A DNA stretch of 64,000 nucleotides from Tricholomella constricta (GCA_013368375.1 JAACJP010000001.1:124001-188000); one strand, 5' to 3'. Shown: positions 21,685 to 34,334, numbered from the stretch's first letter. Program-made: numbers and translations. Notes: generated by a model not told the origin, from the letters alone.

Positions 21685-22637
21685 ATGTCGACCCCACTTA
21701 TCCCGACACTACGCTTGGCCGCTTTTGGTATGCATTCGTTTTGTTCGAGTCTTTCGCATGCCTTGACGCGAGCCCTTAATCGTAGGCGTTGTGTCCGTGT
21801 TCTCACTCATAGTGCTTGCGTTGTCCGCCCATCTCATCAACACAACGACAACATTCTACGGGGGGTATTTCTCGTTCTCTGCATTGGGCGTCGCGACTGC
21901 GGTCCTTACAATGCTCACCTTGCCCGTCATGTACCGTTTTTGCTTCCTTTTCATTTATCAAGATGCTTAGATATGCCACACAGGCTTGCTGTTGACAACA
22001 TGCGCAAGGGCGCGTTCACTTCCATGATTATCGTGGAACTTGCATGGCTGGGTGAGCATAAACGGTGCTGGCTTCAGCTCTTTTTCCTGACATCTTAGCA
22101 AGGCTTTCTCTGGGTTCTGTGGCTGTCCAGTGCCGCAACAGCATCCCAAGTGAGTCTCTTTGTCTTTGGAGGCCCCACTTGTGGATCTAGGAGTTGTGAG
22201 TTGTTATATTTTCCGCCCCTCCATCCTCATAATAACCTCAAAAAACCATCAGCGAGACTCAGCACCGCCTGCCGTGAAGCTTCTGCCATCCAGGCCTTCT
22301 CTTACCTCAACTGGTTTATCCGTATGTTACTTTCCGTCAACAGCACGGGTTGTAGCTCACACCATTTTTGCCAGTCTTCGGCTACATTGGCACCCTCCTT
22401 GCCTTCAGCATCATGGCCGCCACCCGTGGCTACAAAAGAGTCTGGTTCCAATCAGTCAAGGATACCGAGTTCAATGCCCCTCCTGTTCCTACTGCTCCCG
22501 TTGTTCAGCCCATTCAGACCCAGCAGTATGCCCCTACGAACACGGGAGTCACGCAACAAGCCTACCCTCCAGGTTCTCCTGCGCCTGGTTGGACTGGTCA
22601 GCCTCAACAGCAAGCGCCTGTCGTAGTTCAGGTCTGA
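21685..22637 (+). CDS. Four-helix MARVEL-like membrane protein
   Basis: Integral membrane protein with four predicted helices. Exon 1 (MSTPLIPTLRLAAFG) joins to VVSVFSLIVLALSAHLIN, then a GGYFSFSALGVATAVLTML helix. LPVM and a later exon with AFTSMIIVELAWLGFLWVLW follow. The last exon carries FGYIGTLLAFSIMAATRG, a positive KRVW stop-transfer and a soluble tail rich in Pro, Gln and Gly, ending QQAPVVVQV at TGA 22635-22637. The helix layout and the conserved MRKGAFTSMIIVE/ELAWL region are like fungal MARVEL or membrane-associating domain proteins of the plasma membrane. Five or six exons. The tail could be a protein-interaction region. Confidence 0.7.
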
Positions 22638-22867
22638 GGATCACACCCTCCCAGACTGCTGTTTTGCATTTTCTCTTGCAGTTGCTTCTTACTTACGATG
22701 TCACGATAGCATTGATTTATGGAATCTTACCTTTTTCCTTAAGATCCTCAATAATAATAACAAATTACGTGCGGATGGAAAAATAGTAGATTTAAACAAA
22801 ATTAAGCTAGCCGACTCCGATGTGGGCGTGACGATCCGGCGGTGTGACAGGCTGCACTCTTGCATTC

Positions 22868-23853
22868 ATGTTCTCCCGTGCGCTCCAGTGTCGTTCATGG
22901 CAAACCCACGCGTCTTCCCATCGCAGTCTACACAGGCTTGCCTTTATCGCACGCCCGTCCACAATCTCTCGCCAAATAAACCAGCAACGACCGCTGCAGC
23001 ACCGGAATTCGTCAAGTTTCCGGGATCAGAATGCTGTTGGGGTGAGCGCACATCCCGGGGGATTGGTCTACAAGTCAAGCTAAGGAGGATATATGACTCT
23101 AGGTGTTCACACCCAAATCTGCAGCTCTCTTTGTTGCAGCCGGCGTTGGTCTGTTCCTTTACTTCCGGTACGAGAAGGCTAAATTGCAGGAACGACGCGG
23201 TACGTGTCTCACGATATTTTACAACGAATATCAGCTCACTCTATGTCATTCTCTAGAGGAAGAACGTGCAAGTAAACAGTATGGCCGGCCGCAGATTGGG
23301 GGCCCATTCACTCTCATGACACCCGACGGCCAAAATTTCTCGGAACAAAATCTCTTGGGCAAGTGGTCACTAGTATACTTTGGCTTCACGAATTGCCCGG
23401 ATATCTGTCCAGAAGAGCTCGACAAGGTGACAGCGGTTCTGGATGTCATTGGTGCGTTGCTGCCTGCTTTCACACAACCCATCTAACATCTGGACAGAGG
23501 AGGAACACGGTACAATATTTCAACCTGTATTCATCTCAGTCGACCCAGCGCGTGACACGCCCTCACGGATTGGCAAATATCTGGAAGATTTCCATTCGTC
23601 GTTTGTCGGTCTTGTCGGTACGTACGACGCGACAAAGGCCGTGTGTAAGGCGTATCGTGTCTACTTCTCGACGCCTCCCAATGCGGACCCTGCGGGCGAC
23701 TACTTGGTGGACCACTCGATTTTCGTATACCTTATGGACCCGGCGGGGAAGTTTGTTGAAGCGTTCGGCCAGGCTGTTCCCAAAGAGGACATCATCGAGA
23801 AGATCCGCGATGAGGTGAACGAATGGAAGGCAGAGACAGGCAAGAAGGTTTAA
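22868..23853 (+). CDS. SCO1: Mitochondrial copper chaperone Sco1
   Basis: Inner-membrane protein that delivers copper to the CuA centre of cytochrome c oxidase subunit 2. From ATG 22868 the N-terminus (MFSRALQCRSWQTHASSHRS) is Arg/Ser/His-rich, a typical matrix presequence. One transmembrane helix (SAALFVAAGVGLFLYFRYE) follows. The thioredoxin-like SCO domain then has GPFTLMTPDG, GKWSLVYFGFTNCPDICPEE with the copper-binding CxxxC, PVFISVDPARDTP, and DHSIFVYLMDPAG with the copper-ligand His. It ends GKKV with TAA at 23851-23853. Three introns (near 23040, 23200, 23450). Length and order are normal for the family. Confidence 0.94.
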
Positions 23854-24158
23854 TCGGGGACTTGTTGAACCAGCTGTAATTTATATAGAGAAACATTATA
23901 AACCACCACTCAAAAGGTACTTACAGAAAAGTATATATAGAGGAGCGATAACAGACGACAAATGCACCTGTCCGGCGTCCGCGTGGTCCTGTAGGGTCCC
24001 CCAGGGGTGAGATTTATGTAAAAGCTTACCAGATTTGGGGAGTCCTCCCCCAAGCAAACTTTTTCCTTCTTGCTGTCACCTTCGTTCTCTGCGTACGTCC
24101 AACACATCTCTCATTCTCCTCAGAGCCTGACTCTCGTAGACACGTGTGCTTGGGTTTC

Positions 24159-26181
24159 ATGGACGTGCTCTTCTTGCCGCTGGCCGACCTAGTCGGTGCC
24201 AGTGTGGACCAAATTAAGGTAATACGTTCGTTCGTTCAACCGCGGCATTGCACCATCTAACCTCTCCCTCGCAACAGCTAATTTCATGTCTCCTGATTGC
24301 CTACCCACTGGGTAGTCTCTTCATCCGCGTGCCGTCCTCGATGCCGGCGCTAAGGCACTTGTTCAGCATCTCTGTCGCGCTCTTCTTCTTCTTTCCCGTA
24401 TTGAAGTTGTACTCGGGCTTCTTCCAGCTCCTCGCGAGCATCCTTGGCACATACTTTATTGCAAAATATAATACAAGCTCTCGCATGCCCTGGATCGTCT
24501 TTGTGTGAGTCGCGTAACCTCGGGTACACGCCTTCGACGTTGACAGTTTCTTGCCGCAGCTTCGTCATGGGACACTTGACTGTCAAGTAAGTAGTGTCGA
24601 CTCTAGTAGTACAGCCCTTTTCTGATATCGATGAACAGTCACGTCATACGCGCGCTCTATGGATTGAGCTATGAGACCATGGAGGTCACTGGCCCTCAGA
24701 TGGTACTGACTATGAAACTTACGACTTTCGCTTGGAACGTTTGGGATGGACGAAGGCCAGCGGCGGTATGTCGTGATCATAACTGTCCATTATTCCTCGA
24801 CCAACCTTCTCTTTTATCCAGGATTTGGACAAGTGGCAGGCAGAGAAGCGTGTCACAGAATACCCTTCACTCCTCGAGTTCCTTGGCTATGCGTACGTCT
24901 TATCCCTCTGAATCCTATCATGATTTTAATCAACGGTCTCCCAAATTAGATTTTACTTCCCTGGAATCCTTGTCGGTCCCTACCTCGATTTCCAGGAATA
25001 TCGCAACTTGATCAGCGAGACTGTCTTCGAGGACGAGAAGGTCAAGGCCAAGGCAAAAGCTGGCCGAAAGCTTCCTCCTGGCAGGAAACGCGTCGCCTAC
25101 TGGAAGATGTTCATGGGCTTGGCTTACCTTGGAATCTTTGTTGTGTTCGGCGGACAAAACAATTACGCGACGGCACTCACTCCCTGGTTTGAAGAACACG
25201 TTCTATTCGTTAGGTATGGCGTCCCGTCTGTCAATTGTCTGCTTACTTGCTGACTGCCTACCTTTTAGAATATTCCTTTTTCAGATCTACGGCTTCTTGG
25301 AGAGGTCCAAGTACTACGCGATTTGGACGCTGACAGAGGTGCGTTTTCCACAGGATTCCTCCAAACACCACCTGACAAAAGGGTCTTTTATATAGGGTGC
25401 GAGTATCGTCACAGGTCTGGGTTTCACTGGGTTCAGTCCTTCGGGCAAATCTCTGTGGGACGGGGCGGCCAACGTCAAGGTCTGGGAAATTGAGGTCCCG
25501 TCCAACTTCAAAGTCCTCCTTGATTCGTGGAACATGAAAACAAATGTCTGGCTCAGAGAGTGTGTTTACAAACGCGTCACACCAAAGGGCAAGAAGCCAG
25601 GATTCCGAAGCAGCATGATCACCTTCTTCACGAGTGCATTTTGGGTACGTATTCATTTCATAAGCATTTTCTTGCCATTGACGTATGCGCAATAGCATGG
25701 TATCGCTAGCGGCTATTATTTGACATTCCTTATGGGTGGCTTCATCACCACGGTGGCTCGCCTTGCCAGGAACAACATCCGCCCTCTTCTTCTTTCCAAA
25801 CCTGGCGAGCCCCAGTCAGATATGAAAGAAATTTATGACATCCTCGGCACCCTTCTTTCCACACTCATCCTCAATTATGCCGCCTCCCCCTTCATGCTCC
25901 TATCAGCGACAAGCTCATTCACCGTATGGGGGCGTCTGAGCTTCTATGGCCACATCGTCATCTTCGGCGGTTTGGCATTCTTTTACCTTGGAGGCACCAA
26001 GTACCTCAGGAAGCTCCAGGCCGAAGCTGGGATCTTACCGGCTGGCAAGAAGCCCGCAACTGCCGACGGCAAGGCTAGTCCCAATGGCAGCGCCACTAAC
26101 AGCGGTACGAGTACGCCTGCCAATGAGAAGACCTTCACTGTTCCTCCCAGCTTCGATGAGGTTATACCACCTCAAAAGTAG
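24159..26181 (+). CDS. ALE1: MBOAT lysophospholipid acyltransferase Ale1-like
   Basis: Multi-pass ER membrane acyltransferase that re-acylates lysophospholipids (Lands cycle). From ATG 24159 the exons give about ten hydrophobic segments. Conserved motifs include KLTTFAWNVWDG, YPSLLEFLGYAFYFPGILVG, PYLDFQEYRNLI, WNMKTNVWLRECVYKRV (the Asn-containing catalytic loop) and SAFWHGIASGYYLTF with the MBOAT catalytic His. The C-terminal tail is Ser/Thr/Asn-rich and ends in EVIPPQK with TAG at 26179-26181; it lacks the KKXX form. About 540 residues with some eight introns. The family is certain; substrate preference cannot be read from sequence. Confidence 0.92.
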
Positions 26182-27242
26182 AGTTACCTCACATATAGAT
26201 ATAACCGGATTGACGAACGGTTCCGAACACATGTCTAATACACCCAATTCTGACAACCCTATATAAATATCGGGTTGGGCCTGATAGACAAGTTCAGGAC
26301 AAGTTCGTGCCCGTCGAGACTCGAGAGGTAAGATAAACTATTCACAGGAGGGAAATTGAAAAGAGAAACGAATCGCTCACTGATGTCGAGTCTTTTACAC
26401 GGGCATGGAGTATCGTCGCTATAAAACTTTGACCTGGACTCTCTGAGGAAAAATCAGGTAATTGGAGCGGTCGCTTCGAAAAGACTGCTTCAGCATCGGG
26501 AGGCGAAGCTTCGAATAGTTCTGTAACCATCTCAAAAGCGATTCTGCGGTCCGTGAACCGGAGATTTAATTTTCGGGGATCGCTGTAATCCAAAAAACTC
26601 TAAATATCCAGAGTTGAATCGATTCGGAAAGTCAACTGAATTAGCAGTGGTTCTGAGCGACTTCTTGATCAAAATCTAGCTAAGATACAAACGTTCAGCG
26701 TCAACGTTCGGAGCTCATGCATCATGGTCAGTGACATGTGCCTGGACCCCACTCCTTCTGGATCCCTGTGTAGTGTGGATGAATTATTTGCCAACTTGCT
26801 ACCGCAAGCGCGGGCTTCTGGCGACTCTGCAGTGTAGAGTGGTGGTGAACAGCGAAGCACGCGAAATCATTACAAGCTATGTTGCGTAGTTCAATTGTCG
26901 AGTCTCTGGCAATTTAAATGCTGGAAATCTATGTACCCTTCATGACTTCAAGATGGGCATTCGATCAGATCCCCGAAGTACTTCCACTACCACAACGATG
27001 AGACGTTGAAGATTCTAGACTACTACAGTAGGAGTGGTTTTGCTTAATGTACCTTATTACACCGGTACCTTATGCCTCCACATATTTCCCTCGCTTTGAT
27101 GTTAATGTGCTGGTACTTCGCCTGTAAATAGCTTTAAATATGTTCAATCTGTTACCGAGGAACAAATTGACGACTCTGACGTGGAAAGAGGAGAACAAGG
27201 ATTGGCCGTGGCCACAAGAGAAGAAATGCTACCTATTGACAA
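26182..27242. other. Gene-free stretch between convergent genes
   Basis: About 1.06 kb between the ends of Ale1 and the hydrolase gene. Short minus-strand frames (26342-26593, 26669-26860) show no conserved motif and no partner exons. Nothing else recognised. Confidence 0.45.
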
Positions 27243-28524
27243 CTAGTCATGAAGTGTCTTAGAAATCCACTTCTCCACAACCTCATCCGCTATCTGCAAT
27301 CCATTCTTTTCCATGAACATCATGTGGCCATTCCCATGGATCCCAACGTCCCCCAGGTTAATATGCTCGACAGAAACTCCAGCCTGCTTGAGATACTGGG
27401 CGCTGCACCCATCGTATATGGTGTGATAACTTGATTCTGATGTGACTATAAGGACAGGTATGTGAGCGAGGTTGACTAGCTTCCTTGGCGGAGACGCCTG
27501 TTGGAAACAAGTAAAACTGGAAGTCGACGAGACGATGACGCGGGCAATATCCTCAGGCGACGTGACGGCAGGAGAATATGTGATCGGGATATCGGTGAGG
27601 CCATAGTCCCGGGCAGCAGCAAAAGGGGGGAAAACAGCGTTCTTGAAAGGGGGGCCAATGGGTTCTAACGCGACAATCGCCTTTATTTTCGATGGTTTCG
27701 CATCACCCAGGAGCCAGCCATGCTGCCCAGACTGTGAATGCGTAAGCAGAATGACAGGCTATTCGACGGGACGCACGTTAGGATAAAAATATGGGAATAT
27801 AAAGCATGGAAAGCACATACACCTATCTGATCGAGGAGCTTCGCACCAGCGGCTTGCATTTTGGTAGCGGTTTCTGCATCGGAGTCCAGACTGGGCGTCG
27901 TCGATGCGAATACGTTGTCAAACGTCGGATCGCCGACGCTACCGTTGCCAGGCCATTGCGTATGCAATGCCGCTTGTGGCCACAGGTTGTGCAGTTGTGT
28001 CGCAGTGAAATGAGACTCGATAGTAAAAGTATCGTAGGCCGATTGGGCACCATCGATGTCTTTTTGCCATGGAGAACGCCCTCTGGAGGGTTGGTCGACG
28101 AGATACAACTAAGAAAGGTTTAGTCTCCGTTAAAAAAGTGATCCTTGATAATTTCACCTCATATCCCTTGCACAAGAAATAATCTGTCCATCCCAGCCTG
28201 CCATCTGGGGTGTTAAGAAAATTGGTTCCAGTCATACCTTCACAGGAGGCTAATGAGGTCTTTGACCGTGCATAACAAGAAGTGGGAAATACCGTGGCCA
28301 TGGATTATAAGCAACGGGTGCGGCTGTGTAACCTTGGCAGGCGTGAGGTGTTCAACGTAGATCTGTCCGAAAGCAATACTTGAATTTCCCTGCGCGGCAT
28401 AGGTTTGGCCGACATAGAAGTAGCTGCGTCGGTGAAGTGTTCCATGAGTCGCGGCATTCGAGAACCTTGCCAGAAAGGACAAAGAGAGTGTGAACAAGAT
28501 AAGAGAGTCGAAGAGCATGACCAT
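27243..28524 (-). CDS. Secreted alpha/beta hydrolase (esterase/lipase-like)
   Basis: From ATG at 28522-28524 a signal peptide is readable (MVMLFDSLILFTLSLSFLAR, then SNAATHG). The mature enzyme has PHPLLIIHGHGMTGTNF (oxyanion region), LYLVDQPSRGRSPWQ, a lid-like aromatic segment, and VILLTHSQSGQHGWLLGD with the nucleophile Ser. VLIVTSESSYH is a likely acid-residue strand, and GIHGNGHMMFMEKN carries the catalytic His. It ends SKTLHD with TAG at 27243-27245. An in-frame ATG at 28654-28656 would add 44 residues before the signal sequence; I prefer the shorter start. The closest resemblance is to fungal esterases of the TGTNFLNTPDGR type. Substrate unknown. Divergent from Nop9, 438 bases apart. 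Confidence 0.8.
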
Positions 28525-28962
28525 ACAGAACCGCAAGGGCGAGACGAAATCGAGCCAGTTATATAGTAGTTGGTTAATTTTGGCACGAGATCCATAGCCT
28601 TCCCATAGTTCGTCTTTCCCTGCCGAAGCAAAAGCTGACTGAACCCTCTTCTCCATTTTCTCTATTCAAGCAAGTTTTCACACAAGTCATCCGTTGACGG
28701 GGAGCTCCATTAAGGTGACTAGGCCTCTCACAGTACATATCTAAGCAGGCGCGTTAAATTAGAGCAGTCTTTGACCTCCTTGAGAGAAATCGCATACACA
28801 CCTCGCCGCCCAAGAATGAATTCGAACATGGTTGTCACCTGTTGTCACCCTTCGGTCGGCCCGGGCCCCGTAGTCTCGTGATCTAAGTTTTTTCAAAACG
28901 CCTGTTACTGAACGCGCGCTTCACTCTTCCGTCACTGGCTCTACTTACCACAAACCCTCACA
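28525..28962. promoter_or_regulatory. Divergent intergenic region, hydrolase/Nop9
   Basis: The 438 bases between the two start codons must hold both promoters. No clear TATA box was recognised. Part (28525-28656) stays open in the hydrolase frame and may be translated if the upstream ATG is used. Confidence 0.4.
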
Positions 28963-31928
28963 ATGCCCAGAGAAAACAGAAAGAGAGGAAAGAAGAACAG
29001 GAAAAAACCGGACGAAGAAGGAGGATTTCACGATGAACATACGGCAATTCCGGTGGAACCAGAAGTACCTGACCCAATCGGTGGACCGTCTTGGATACGT
29101 TCTGCTCCAGATCAGACACCGGAAGTCAATCCAGAAGCGCCCTTTGGATATGTGGATGCAGACGTGAAGGCATACTTTCGAACCGTCGATGTGCAAATGC
29201 GCGATTGGCAAGAAGGAGATCAAGACGATGCAGGACAGGATACAGACCCAAACGAAGGTCCGTAACCTGGGACATAATTAAGCTACATGTAATGACAGTT
29301 TGCCCACCTTAGAACGTCGTTTGTTCTTCCTTGCGGCTTTGACGGAAATGGGAGGAAAAGAGAAGCAGCTTGCGACAGACCCAGACTGTTCTGTGATCTT
29401 GGAGAGGATGGCATACTCTATGGACGACTTCGTACGAAGAGTCTTTGTAGACAGCCTGACTGGTTCGTGAGTTAGCGCCTAACTCCCCAAAAAACTATAT
29501 ACTAACCAATTCAATCCTTCCAGCTTTGAAGCCCTTTTACAGCACCGTTTTGCATCGCATGTGTGCCAGACACTGTTTATGGTAGCGAAACATACCATAT
29601 CGAGAGAGGTATGGCAATTGCTCATGGGCTAATCTTCCGTCTTATGAATGCAACTCAACCACTCAACCATCAGAGCCGAGGAATCTTCCCCACAATACCA
29701 GAATCATCAGACCATGGGGAATTGCGGACCCTGACCCAGCTCGTGCTCGACACCGCTGAAGTAGGCCATGATCTTTTTTTTGACCTCTCACCTTGCTTAT
29801 TTTACGATGCAGGAGCTTCTTCCTACATTCACCACGCTCATCATGGATCCATTTGCTTCGCACGTAATTCGAGCACTTCTAATCCTCCTTTCCCCGAACT
29901 TGGTGCCGTCAGATAATTCTGCGCAGCCTGTGCTGCGTTCCAAGAAAAGTGCGGCATGGAAGGCAAAGCAGGGTCCTATGAAGTCTGTATTCACAGAGGA
30001 GAAGGGCAAAGGGAAGGAAGCCCCACCTAAATCAATGCCGACAGAGTTTCGACAACTCGCTCGTCGATTTGTGGAAGCTCTGAGGGCTGATCTGGGCGAG
30101 AACGAAGTCCGGGCCCTCGCCGCCAATAAAGTTGCTAGCCCTAGCTTGCAGGTTGGTCTATTCTTATATTTTACCTTTTATTTTTCGGAAAGGAGCTCTT
30201 CTGAATGAACCTCAAAGCTGTTACTGGAAGTTGAGGCAGATCAGGGTATGGCCAGTGATCGTGATTCGCTCATGGATCGGGTTACGGTGGGAATTGTGAC
30301 TGCGTGTCGTACGTATCATTTCTCTTCCATCGGCAAGACCAATATTGAAAAAGCTTATTCCAGGCAATGATGTGAACCCGACTGTCGAGCCATCAGACTA
30401 CCTTAATACCCTGCTACGTGATCCGACTTCGTCACATCTCCTGGAGACCATCGTGTCGCGGTCGCCTGACGACGTCTTCGTCATTCTATGGACTACATAT
30501 TTCAAAGGAAAGCTTGTTAGGCTAGCCATGCATCCTGTTGCCAATTTCGTTCTTGCGAAAGCGCTGGAAAGGGTTTCAGTTGAACAACTTTCTGAAGCTT
30601 ACACGGAATTAGACGGATCCTGGAGTAAAATGATAAGTAAGTCCTCTTCCAACGTTCATTTATGAGTTTCTAATGAAATGATTTGTAAAAGGAGCCTCAA
30701 GGACAGGCGTGTTGCGTGCCATGATTGATCGAAGTGCAATTGTTCAAGCTTCGGGGCACGAGATCTGCGAGGTGCGCTGCATATACACCACTACAACTGA
30801 AGTATGTGAATGATGACAGTCTCCCTAGGCCGTGTACTCTGCCTTTGATCTCGCGACTCCGGAAGATCGCGCGTTTCTGGTACCATGTGTGCTACACTTG
30901 CTACCACTACCGGTAAGTTCATTTCATCACGATCCCTGGACCTGACCTAACCTCTACCTCACAGGAATACAAGACAGCTTTGGAGGCAAATCCTTCATCT
31001 GCTCCTCAGAACGCCCCTTCGAAAAAATATGGCCGGCAAGGTGCCCCAGGCGATGTAGTGGAGCCTAAGATTCAAGGCTCCATACTATTACAATCTCTCC
31101 TTCGACTTCCTGACCCCCATAACCAGATAGCTATCTCCAAGTACTGAATCCTTCCCATCATTCACGCTTTTGCTCATTGAAATGTGTTCAGCATCGCCTC
31201 CCTGCCAATTGAGGAGCGAATCAAGATCGCCCACAATGCCAGCGGCTCTCGTGTTTATGACGTGCTCCTCGAATCTCCCACCGTCTCCTCCAAGGCCAAA
31301 CGGGAGTTTGTGATGGGTTTTATAGGCCATTATCATCTTCTCGTGGATGACCGCCTGGGAAGCCGGGTTGGTGACCGGTGCTGGGCCTTTGCCGACACTT
31401 ATCTCAAGGTTTGTTGTGCGATTCCCCTGCAATGGAAATTTCTGACTGATATGATGTCCATAGGAGAAGATTGGCCGCAGCCTGTTCGTTCACGAACAGT
31501 TCCTTGCTGGGTCCTATTACGGGAAATTCTTCGCACGGAATCTCAACCTCTATTTGCTCCAACGGCGTCCAGACGAATGGAAGACCATGCAGGCAGATCG
31601 GAAGCGTGCACAGGAACAGGCGAACAAGCCTCCTCCTGCCCCGGCTCCGACATCGACGGCAACACCAACGTCACCCCAGAAATCGGCAAAGCGAAAACGG
31701 CATACGCAACCAGAAGACGAGATTGACGCGGTCTTCAATGCATCACTTGGTAAGCGCATAAAAAAGGCAGCGTTGGGCGATATAGCTGGGGCACCTGCAC
31801 CTCGGAACGCGGAAGAGAAGGTTTTGAAAAAGGAATCTCGGACAGCGGACGGCCTACAGGCTGTACTTGGGGCTATCAAACATGCACCAAACGACAAGAA
31901 GAGCCATGGAAAACGAAAGCGGCATTAG
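28963..31928 (+). CDS. NOP9: Nucleolar Pumilio-repeat protein Nop9
   Basis: Nop9 binds pre-18S rRNA and is needed for small-subunit biogenesis. From ATG 28963 the N-terminus is strongly basic ([19 protein letters not shown]). Then come the family signature [16 protein letters not shown] and Pumilio-type helical repeats. Visible repeat landmarks include [85 protein letters not shown] and [16 protein letters not shown]. The C-terminus has [26 protein letters not shown] followed by a Lys/Arg-rich nucleolar tail ending [13 protein letters not shown] at 31926-31928. About eleven short introns. Length (over 700 residues) and repeat layout fit the family. Confidence 0.9.
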
Positions 31929-32164
31929 CTTCGAACTAGTCACTCATATTCTTCAAAACTGGCACTGTCTGCTCAAATGCCATCGACTCCGTTCAGGTCA
32001 CCGTGACAGTTTTAGGCAATCATCCCAAAAGTATATCTAACCATCATTACCCCGTAAATAAATGTCATCGTGTCGTAAAGTCGTCAGTAAGTCAAGGTTA
32101 ATAACGAAGAGTTCATTTCCAAAGCGCCAGGCGGAGAATATGTCCATCATTCATACTGTCCATT

Positions 32165-33565
32165 TCATCGGATGTCCACTTGATCCAGAAATACTTCCAG
32201 TCCTTCCTCTGACCACTTCTTCATCCGCTGCCGCGTGTGGGCGGAAACGGGTTTCATTGAGATGAGGCTGAATGATCGCAGATGTACAGATCCCCATATA
32301 GACATCCACCGTGATTGAATTAAATCGACAACTTGCGTAGCACTGTGCTGTGCACCATTGCACTGGAGGTATACTGCCTCGAGAAGGGGGAGGATGGTGG
32401 GAGATGATTTATCAAGGCGTGGTGTGCAGGCTTCCAGGAAGACATCGGTGATTGGGTCATGCTCCCGGTCTACGAGTGAGAAGCGCAAATCGAGATGGGA
32501 GAGACAATGCAACTGCATGAGACATTCCAGCGCCTGTTCATCTGTAAGAGGCAGATAGGCAACGCTCAAAGACCGCAGGGTTGGAGCCACAGAGCTAAGG
32601 ATCGAAATGAACCGCGGATGAACTTCCGACCAATGCCTCTCACCCTCCTCCGGCGCCACAAGCCACCGCAAGCTTAGTGACCGCAGCTGGGGTAATTCGA
32701 GCTGCTCGAGGAATTGAACCAAACACAACTCCGCTGCATCACTGCCTGGGGAGATATCTCGTTCCCCCGATTGAAGAGTCAAGTCGAAATGATTCAGCAT
32801 GGTGAGAGGAAGTTTCGGTGCAAGCCACTGTGCGCGGAAAGTATAATCTGCGTTCATGCTACACCGCGAAAGCCTGCTGCATTGCGAGAGGAGGTTTAAG
32901 CACTCATCAAGAGCGAGGAGATGATCGTAGTCGAAATGGAGGTTTAACTCTGTCAAATGTCCCAAGGGCATTCCCAAAGCCTGAACTTTGAAGGGTACAT
33001 GGGAACGCCACGAGCCTTGCATATCAAGGGACACGGATCGCAACGCCGGGAGAGGGCCCAGGATTGAGTGCTGAAACGGCTCAGCACCTGAGCTTGGAAT
33101 ATGCAAGTGAATATCCTTCCAGCGTTGCGCATGTGAGATGAGCGCGACCAATACATGCGCTGAACGAGAATCGGGTATACGGCCCACTGGATTGTGAGTA
33201 ATTCGAACGGATAGTGCATTGTTTCTGGAACGCTCCAACCAAAGGTGAAGAGCCTTCATCCTATTCTGGTTATTGGTAAAATCCGTGACACCAATGTCAG
33301 GGATGTTGACCTCGAAACAAGCCCACAATCTGGGTGTGGACCGCGCGATTGCTCTCCAACACGATGAGACGCGACAAAATAACAGAGGCGCCTCATTTTG
33401 ATTGAGGAGGCGAGGATAGGGGGGAAAACAATGTGCGAATATCTCAACTGTGAGTTCCACCGGTAGGCGGTCGAAATGTGAGACGCGAGGCCTGCTCTGG
33501 TCATCCGACGCATCGGTTAAAACTGATGGGCTCTGTCGGGAGGATGTGAGGTGATGTGGGGACAT
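32165..33565 (-). CDS. F-box protein, intronless
   Basis: Single-exon protein of 466 residues. An F-box lies at about residues 29-80: FDRLPVELTVEIFAHCFPP, then LLFCRVSSCWRAIARSTPRL. This form of F-box is heavily expanded in agarics. The rest consists of irregular leucine-rich stretches (LRSVSLDMQGS, HLTELNLHFDYDH, LRSLSLRWLV, LRSLSVAYLPLTDEQALECL, LSHLDLRF), probably a substrate-binding horseshoe. Likely a substrate receptor of an SCF ubiquitin ligase; the target cannot be told. ATG at 33563-33565, stop at 32165. Confidence 0.85.
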   Translation of the reverse strand: MSPHHLTSSRQSPSVLTDASDDQSRPRVSHFDRLPVELTVEIFAHCFPPYPRLLNQNEAPLLFCRVSSCWRAIARSTPRLWACFEVNIPDIGVTDFTNNQNRMKALHLWLERSRNNALSVRITHNPVGRIPDSRSAHVLVALISHAQRWKDIHLHIPSSGAEPFQHSILGPLPALRSVSLDMQGSWRSHVPFKVQALGMPLGHLTELNLHFDYDHLLALDECLNLLSQCSRLSRCSMNADYTFRAQWLAPKLPLTMLNHFDLTLQSGERDISPGSDAAELCLVQFLEQLELPQLRSLSLRWLVAPEEGERHWSEVHPRFISILSSVAPTLRSLSVAYLPLTDEQALECLMQLHCLSHLDLRFSLVDREHDPITDVFLEACTPRLDKSSPTILPLLEAVYLQCNGAQHSATQVVDLIQSRWMSIWGSVHLRSFSLISMKPVSAHTRQRMKKWSEEGLEVFLDQVDIR

Positions 33566-34334
33566 GAAAGAAAGGGAGTTTCAGATCACCTTCGGTTCGA
33601 CAGGATGGTTATATACCCTTGTCCGAGGATGACCGTTGCAGAGAAATAAGGAAGTGATGGTGGGAGGAGGGAAATGAATAGGCATCCACTTAGTACTACT
33701 GGGAAGGGGCGTCAAGCGTTCCAAGAGAAAACCTGCGTCGCCAGGGAGCAGTGTGGAACAACGGATACCTTGTACAACTTACATTATATACGTCCTTGAC
33801 GCGTGCGCCAGTTTAAAGTACGTTTGCCGATTGACGTATTTGATCCTCACGAAGAGAACCATCACACAATGCCGGTGTCCCCTTCAGTATCCCTGCCAAT
33901 CGAGTCCGCCCTCAAACAACGGAAGTCTGTCGAGTTTCTGCTAGTCATTTCGAGTGTCAAAATGGCAGGCTGGCCCCCGAGCGCGCACAAGGCCGTCAAT
34001 GGGACAGTCCTGGATTAGAATGAGGTGGAATGCGTGGAACCAGCGCCCAATAGAGTGTGCTGCGCGATGTAAGTGTCGGAAATTTCTGGCCCGGCTTAAA
34101 ATCCAGCTCGATTATAATTCTCACGGTCAGGTTATGACCTGGATCACAACTGCAATCACGACCGGCATGGCAATCACCGAGTGTTGATTATATTTGGTCA
34201 TAACCACGATCATGACCCCGGTCATAACCCGGGCCGTGATTAGGTGGATTGCGTCAGTTATATTAGGTTATTTGGCGGCTCGGAAATTTCCGACAAGTGG
34301 CTTCCCAGCAATGCAGAAGCACTCGATATGAACC
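33566..34334. other. Gene-free stretch upstream of the LINE
   Basis: About 770 bases with no gene recognised. It contains a 128-base imperfect inverted-repeat unit (34115-34242), listed separately, and the left target duplication of the LINE at its end. Confidence 0.5.
34115..34242. repeat. Small palindromic repeat with GGTCATAACC motifs
   Basis: The left arm beginning TAATTCTCACGG and reaching GGTTATGACC (34130-34139) is matched imperfectly by the right arm, GGTCATAACC (34220-34229) to CCGTGATTA. Another GGTCATAACC lies at 34196-34205. It looks like a miniature inverted-repeat element, but no target duplication was identified. Confidence 0.5.

Noticed and set aside
26342..26593. Minus-strand 83-codon frame downstream of Ale1
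   Set aside because: No conserved motif, no neighbouring exon on the same strand, ordinary length for chance.
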